The translations under genes were made by a program, and so were the position numbers. Below are positions 60,971-64,000 of a stretch of 64,000 bases of DNA, piece after piece (within the stretch, counting starts at the first letter, position 1; each line of letters begins with the position of its first letter). The notes below the pieces were generated by a model. It was given only the letters and a program-made list of their open reading frames with translations. It made no database searches and was not told the origin of the DNA. Origin of the DNA: Scatophagus argus (taxonomy: Eukaryota > Chordata > Actinopteri > Scatophagidae); NCBI RefSeq assembly GCF_020382885.2, contig NC_058501.1, forward strand, positions 15,700,501-15,764,500, given 5' to 3'.

Positions 60971-63900
60971 AGCTTTTTGTGTCTTTTTTTTTTTTTTTTG
61001 CACGTGTAAAAAGCCTCATCGTCCTCATCGCATTATTTGCTCTCAGAAATTCGACAGGAAACTACCCACATGAGTCAGATTGCAAAGGAAATGAAGACTC
61101 ACAACTGAGCCTCTTGTGAAAACACTTTTTAATACTTCTTTGCTCAGATCTAAAGATCCCAGGATGCCGTCGGTTTTCGTGAAGGGCACAAAGAGGAGGA
61201 CGACTCTCGGGTGTGAGCTGCAGCCCTCCCCATCTTGTAACCGTGTTCCTTTGATAGCGTCCTCCATTGTGGGTCATTATGGAGGACAACACAGTGTGAG
61301 ATATACAATCTAACACCACTAGATAGCACTGTTAGCTCAAGCTGATTAAAATTACTGCAGCAGCCTCCCAAAACACACACACACAGCCAGAAGAAGGCCT
61401 TATAACTGATGGACCAAGAGTCTGCAGGGTTTAGTACTGGTAGACATAAAATGCTTTTATTATTATGGTTATAGAGGCAAAAAGTCTGAGCTGACATTCT
61501 ATGGCGTTGAGCTATAACTGTTTTTGATGTTTTGTTATTGAGATGCACATTATCAGAGGCAACAGGCAAAGGTTACATGTCATGCAAACTAGATAAATAA
61601 ATCTTTATGTGTACCTTTGCTATAAAGTTAATCATCCACTGGCAATAATGTAGTGCTCTTTGTTAAAAAAGGAAAGAGGAAAAATATACATACGGTGTAA
61701 ACAGTCAAAGAAATTGCACTTTCTTGGCTTGTTATCAAAAGCCACACTACTGAAAGAGAGCAGAAATTTAACACTGAAAAAACTAATTCACTGTCACTGA
61801 TTGTCTGACCAATAATAAAAAAAAAAATACAATGTACGCTCAGCTAAGAATAAAAGACAAATTATGTAATTCTACAAAAAAATCATATACAATCATAGTC
61901 AGTTTTAAAGAGAAATGATATATTGGTCAGCTGTATAACCTGTTAAAAACATGTTAGTAAAACGAAATATTTGATTATGAACTTTTATGTAGAATCCCAA
62001 TAGTATTGTCATGTATAATACTAATTTTACACGCTACTGCTGATAGAAGGAAAACAGGTCTCTCTCTTTCTATGTACATTCACATGAAACTAAATGCTTA
62101 TGGTAACTTCCACTAAGTAGATTAGCCAAACGCTCCTAAGATGAGAACAATCTACTATGCAACTGTACAGAAAAAAAAAAATATTCACAACTTAAAAAAA
62201 CCAAAAAAACCAAAAAAAAAAAACATAACAAAGGAAGTTCTTATATAGTCCTTATCAGAGGAGATATTGCTTTTAAAGACTGCATGAGTTCGCTTAGGTA
62301 CGTACACAAGACAACATGGCACTTCTACAGAGCATTTGGGGCAAATCGATTCTAGTTTTCATTGCCTTTCCTCACCCCCCCCACCAACCCCAAACCGAGG
62401 ACATTCTGATTGTCAATGCTCTGGAGCAAAGAGCGAAACATTCTCAAAGGCAGTCTGAAGTAAACAAAACACTTTTCCCCCACTTCTCCCTCCCTTCCCC
62501 AGGAAGCAATACTGAAAATAGTCAACAATAAACATTCCTATCATGAATATATTTTGTTCATTTCTTTAGCAGACAGCACTCAGTCTTCAAAAAATAAGTT
62601 CTTTCTTAAAACCTCATTAGAAATTCTCTTGCAGCGATGCCAAAATTCCTATCACTAAGCCCACCCCCTCCCCTGCCTATTCACTGGTACATAGCAGACA
62701 CTGTCTTGGTAAAGCGAAGAAAAACCCCAACACTGTCTCGACAGCTTTTAACTGGTTCACTTCTCCTCGTGTCATTTCCCAAAGGTGCAATGTGACTTTG
62801 AAAGCTTAACGATTAAATGAGGGTTCAATTGTGACCTAGTTAGGGGCCCAGGCTACATTTTTGTTCCCTCGGGCAGTTTGTGAACTCCTTGTCTCTTGGA
62901 AACTTCAGAGTCGAAATGCTGTGTACCACACGTGTTCATTTTCAGTCTCCAAATGATGTCCGTCCTTCCCATTTTGCTTAAGGTGCCGAAGTAAGAGCAA
63001 TCAAAGTATGTGAGTTTATAGTGTGTCCACTCAGCGTACATACAGTCTTTAGTGTGCTTGTTCATCCAGCACTAGTGCAAATTCATTTCAGCTGGTCTGT
63101 TTCTTTCTTTCATCCAGGACAGTCTATCTCTGTTTCTATCATCCCTCGCCGCTTGGACAAAAGATCTGTTGCCATGGTTTCATCCTTGGGGTGATGCCCT
63201 TCAGAGCGCTAGGTTCAACACACTCATCTGTGAGTGAGTGAGTGAGTGAGATGTCTTTCTCGCGTTTTCAGCCACTATAATTCTCCAGCTCTCTCCTCCC
63301 TCTTCGTGCTGGCTCGCTGTGGCACCACTACTGTTAATAGCAGTGTTATGACATCAGTTCCTGTCCATCTGTCCAGTGGTGGGCGTGGTCCCTTTCTCAG
63401 AGTGGTCCCACCTACACAAAGGCAAGATACTTTCAACAAAATTATGCATGTAACTCTCTATAGTTCCCTCCTGTTTCTGTATGATGCTGGCCTCACCTCT
63501 CTCCATTAGCTTATGAATGCTGCAGGGTCAAAAGTAAATCGTTCAACCGTTTCCTCCTCTGTTCTCTGCTGCAGATCTCCTCTTCCCCTCGTTTCTCTTC
63601 CTCTCCCTCCTCCTCTTGTCTGTTCTGGGTTTTGTTGGGCTGTGGTGAACACGTATGCACAATTAATTGCAAAAGAAGATTTTTATCTGAGCACAAATTT
63701 GCACTCTTGAAAGAAAAGATCTTTTGTTTTTTTGTGTGTTTTCTTATTTATGTGGGTGCTTTTGTTCACTCACACAGGGGCTGGCAGTGAGTAAGCTGGA
63801 AGTGTCCCGATTCTGATGGTGGGGGTCACTGCTGATAACCGTCACCTCCGACCCCACTGTCTGATCTAAAGGTCAGAGGTCAAACAGTTTTCTGTATGTT

Positions 63901-64000
63901 AGCGCAGAATGAAAGCAGCACGTCATTTCTCTTACAGATATATCTGTAATTATGCAAGTGTCCTTATTTCCCCCTTGATTCCTATCTGCCATCAGTCAGG
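60971..64000 (-). other. no coding sequence seen; possibly 3' UTR of a converging minus-strand gene
   Basis: This 3-kb stretch holds no recognisable exon. It contains A-rich runs near 62170-62225, a (GTGA)n tract at 63233-63250, and minus-strand polyadenylation-type signals such as plus-strand TTTATT at 61456-61461. In human, RUSC1 converges with ASH1L, so the 3' UTR of ash1l is a reasonable guess. Nothing in the sequence itself proves it. Confidence 0.3.

Noticed and set aside
63780-63860. Last coding exon of ash1l on the minus strand
   Set aside because: A short open frame exists but begins just after a stop, has no recognisable motif and no convincing acceptor; only a synteny expectation supports it.

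Overview
The window is nuclear DNA from a bony fish, probably a spiny-rayed teleost. The evidence is multi-exon vertebrate genes with GT-AG introns, proteins closest in my recollection to fish and human orthologues, many CA/TG microsatellites, and several repeat families I know from teleost genomes. I assigned genes by reading exons and comparing them with remembered protein families. No database search was run.

Layout, left to right: (1) 1-2753, plus strand: the last three coding exons of an SK-type potassium channel, kcnn3, followed by a probable 3' UTR to about 5.5 kb. (2) 5.5-20.3 kb: a long gene-poor stretch with microsatellites, decayed transposons, a perfect 19-bp inverted repeat and one unassigned open segment near 18.1 kb. 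(3) 20.5-23.1 kb, minus strand: the complete four-exon ribosomal protein gene rps27. Its introns 2 and 3 carry two related H/ACA snoRNA-like structures. (4) 24.7-28.6 kb, plus strand: the complete eight-exon small GTPase gene rab13, divergent from rps27. (5) 32.1-38.0 kb, plus strand: a 14-exon entrep3 (FAM189B) gene encoding a four-helix membrane protein with PPxY motifs. (6) 40.2-43.8 kb, plus strand: fdps, farnesyl diphosphate synthase, with two possible N-termini and a sterol-type promoter. (7) 44.6-61.0 kb, plus strand: rusc1, a very large adaptor with RUN and SH3 domains. A clean hAT transposon sits in its last intron. (8) 61-64 kb: no coding sequence seen; possibly the 3' UTR of a converging minus-strand gene (ash1l by human synteny).

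The genes are not an operon and do not form one pathway. They match, from memory, a block of human 1q21-q22 (KCNN3, RPS27/RAB13, FAM189B, FDPS, RUSC1), brought closer together and without several genes that separate them in human. There is a loose functional link: fdps makes the isoprenoid precursor from which the geranylgeranyl anchor of Rab13 is built, and rab13, entrep3 and rusc1 all act in membrane traffic or receptor sorting.

I found no wholly new system. The most notable observations are the paired snoRNA-like elements in rps27, the alternative mitochondrial-type start of fdps, an unannotated ordered island and candidate cassette/micro-exons in rusc1, and palindromic or composite promoter motifs.
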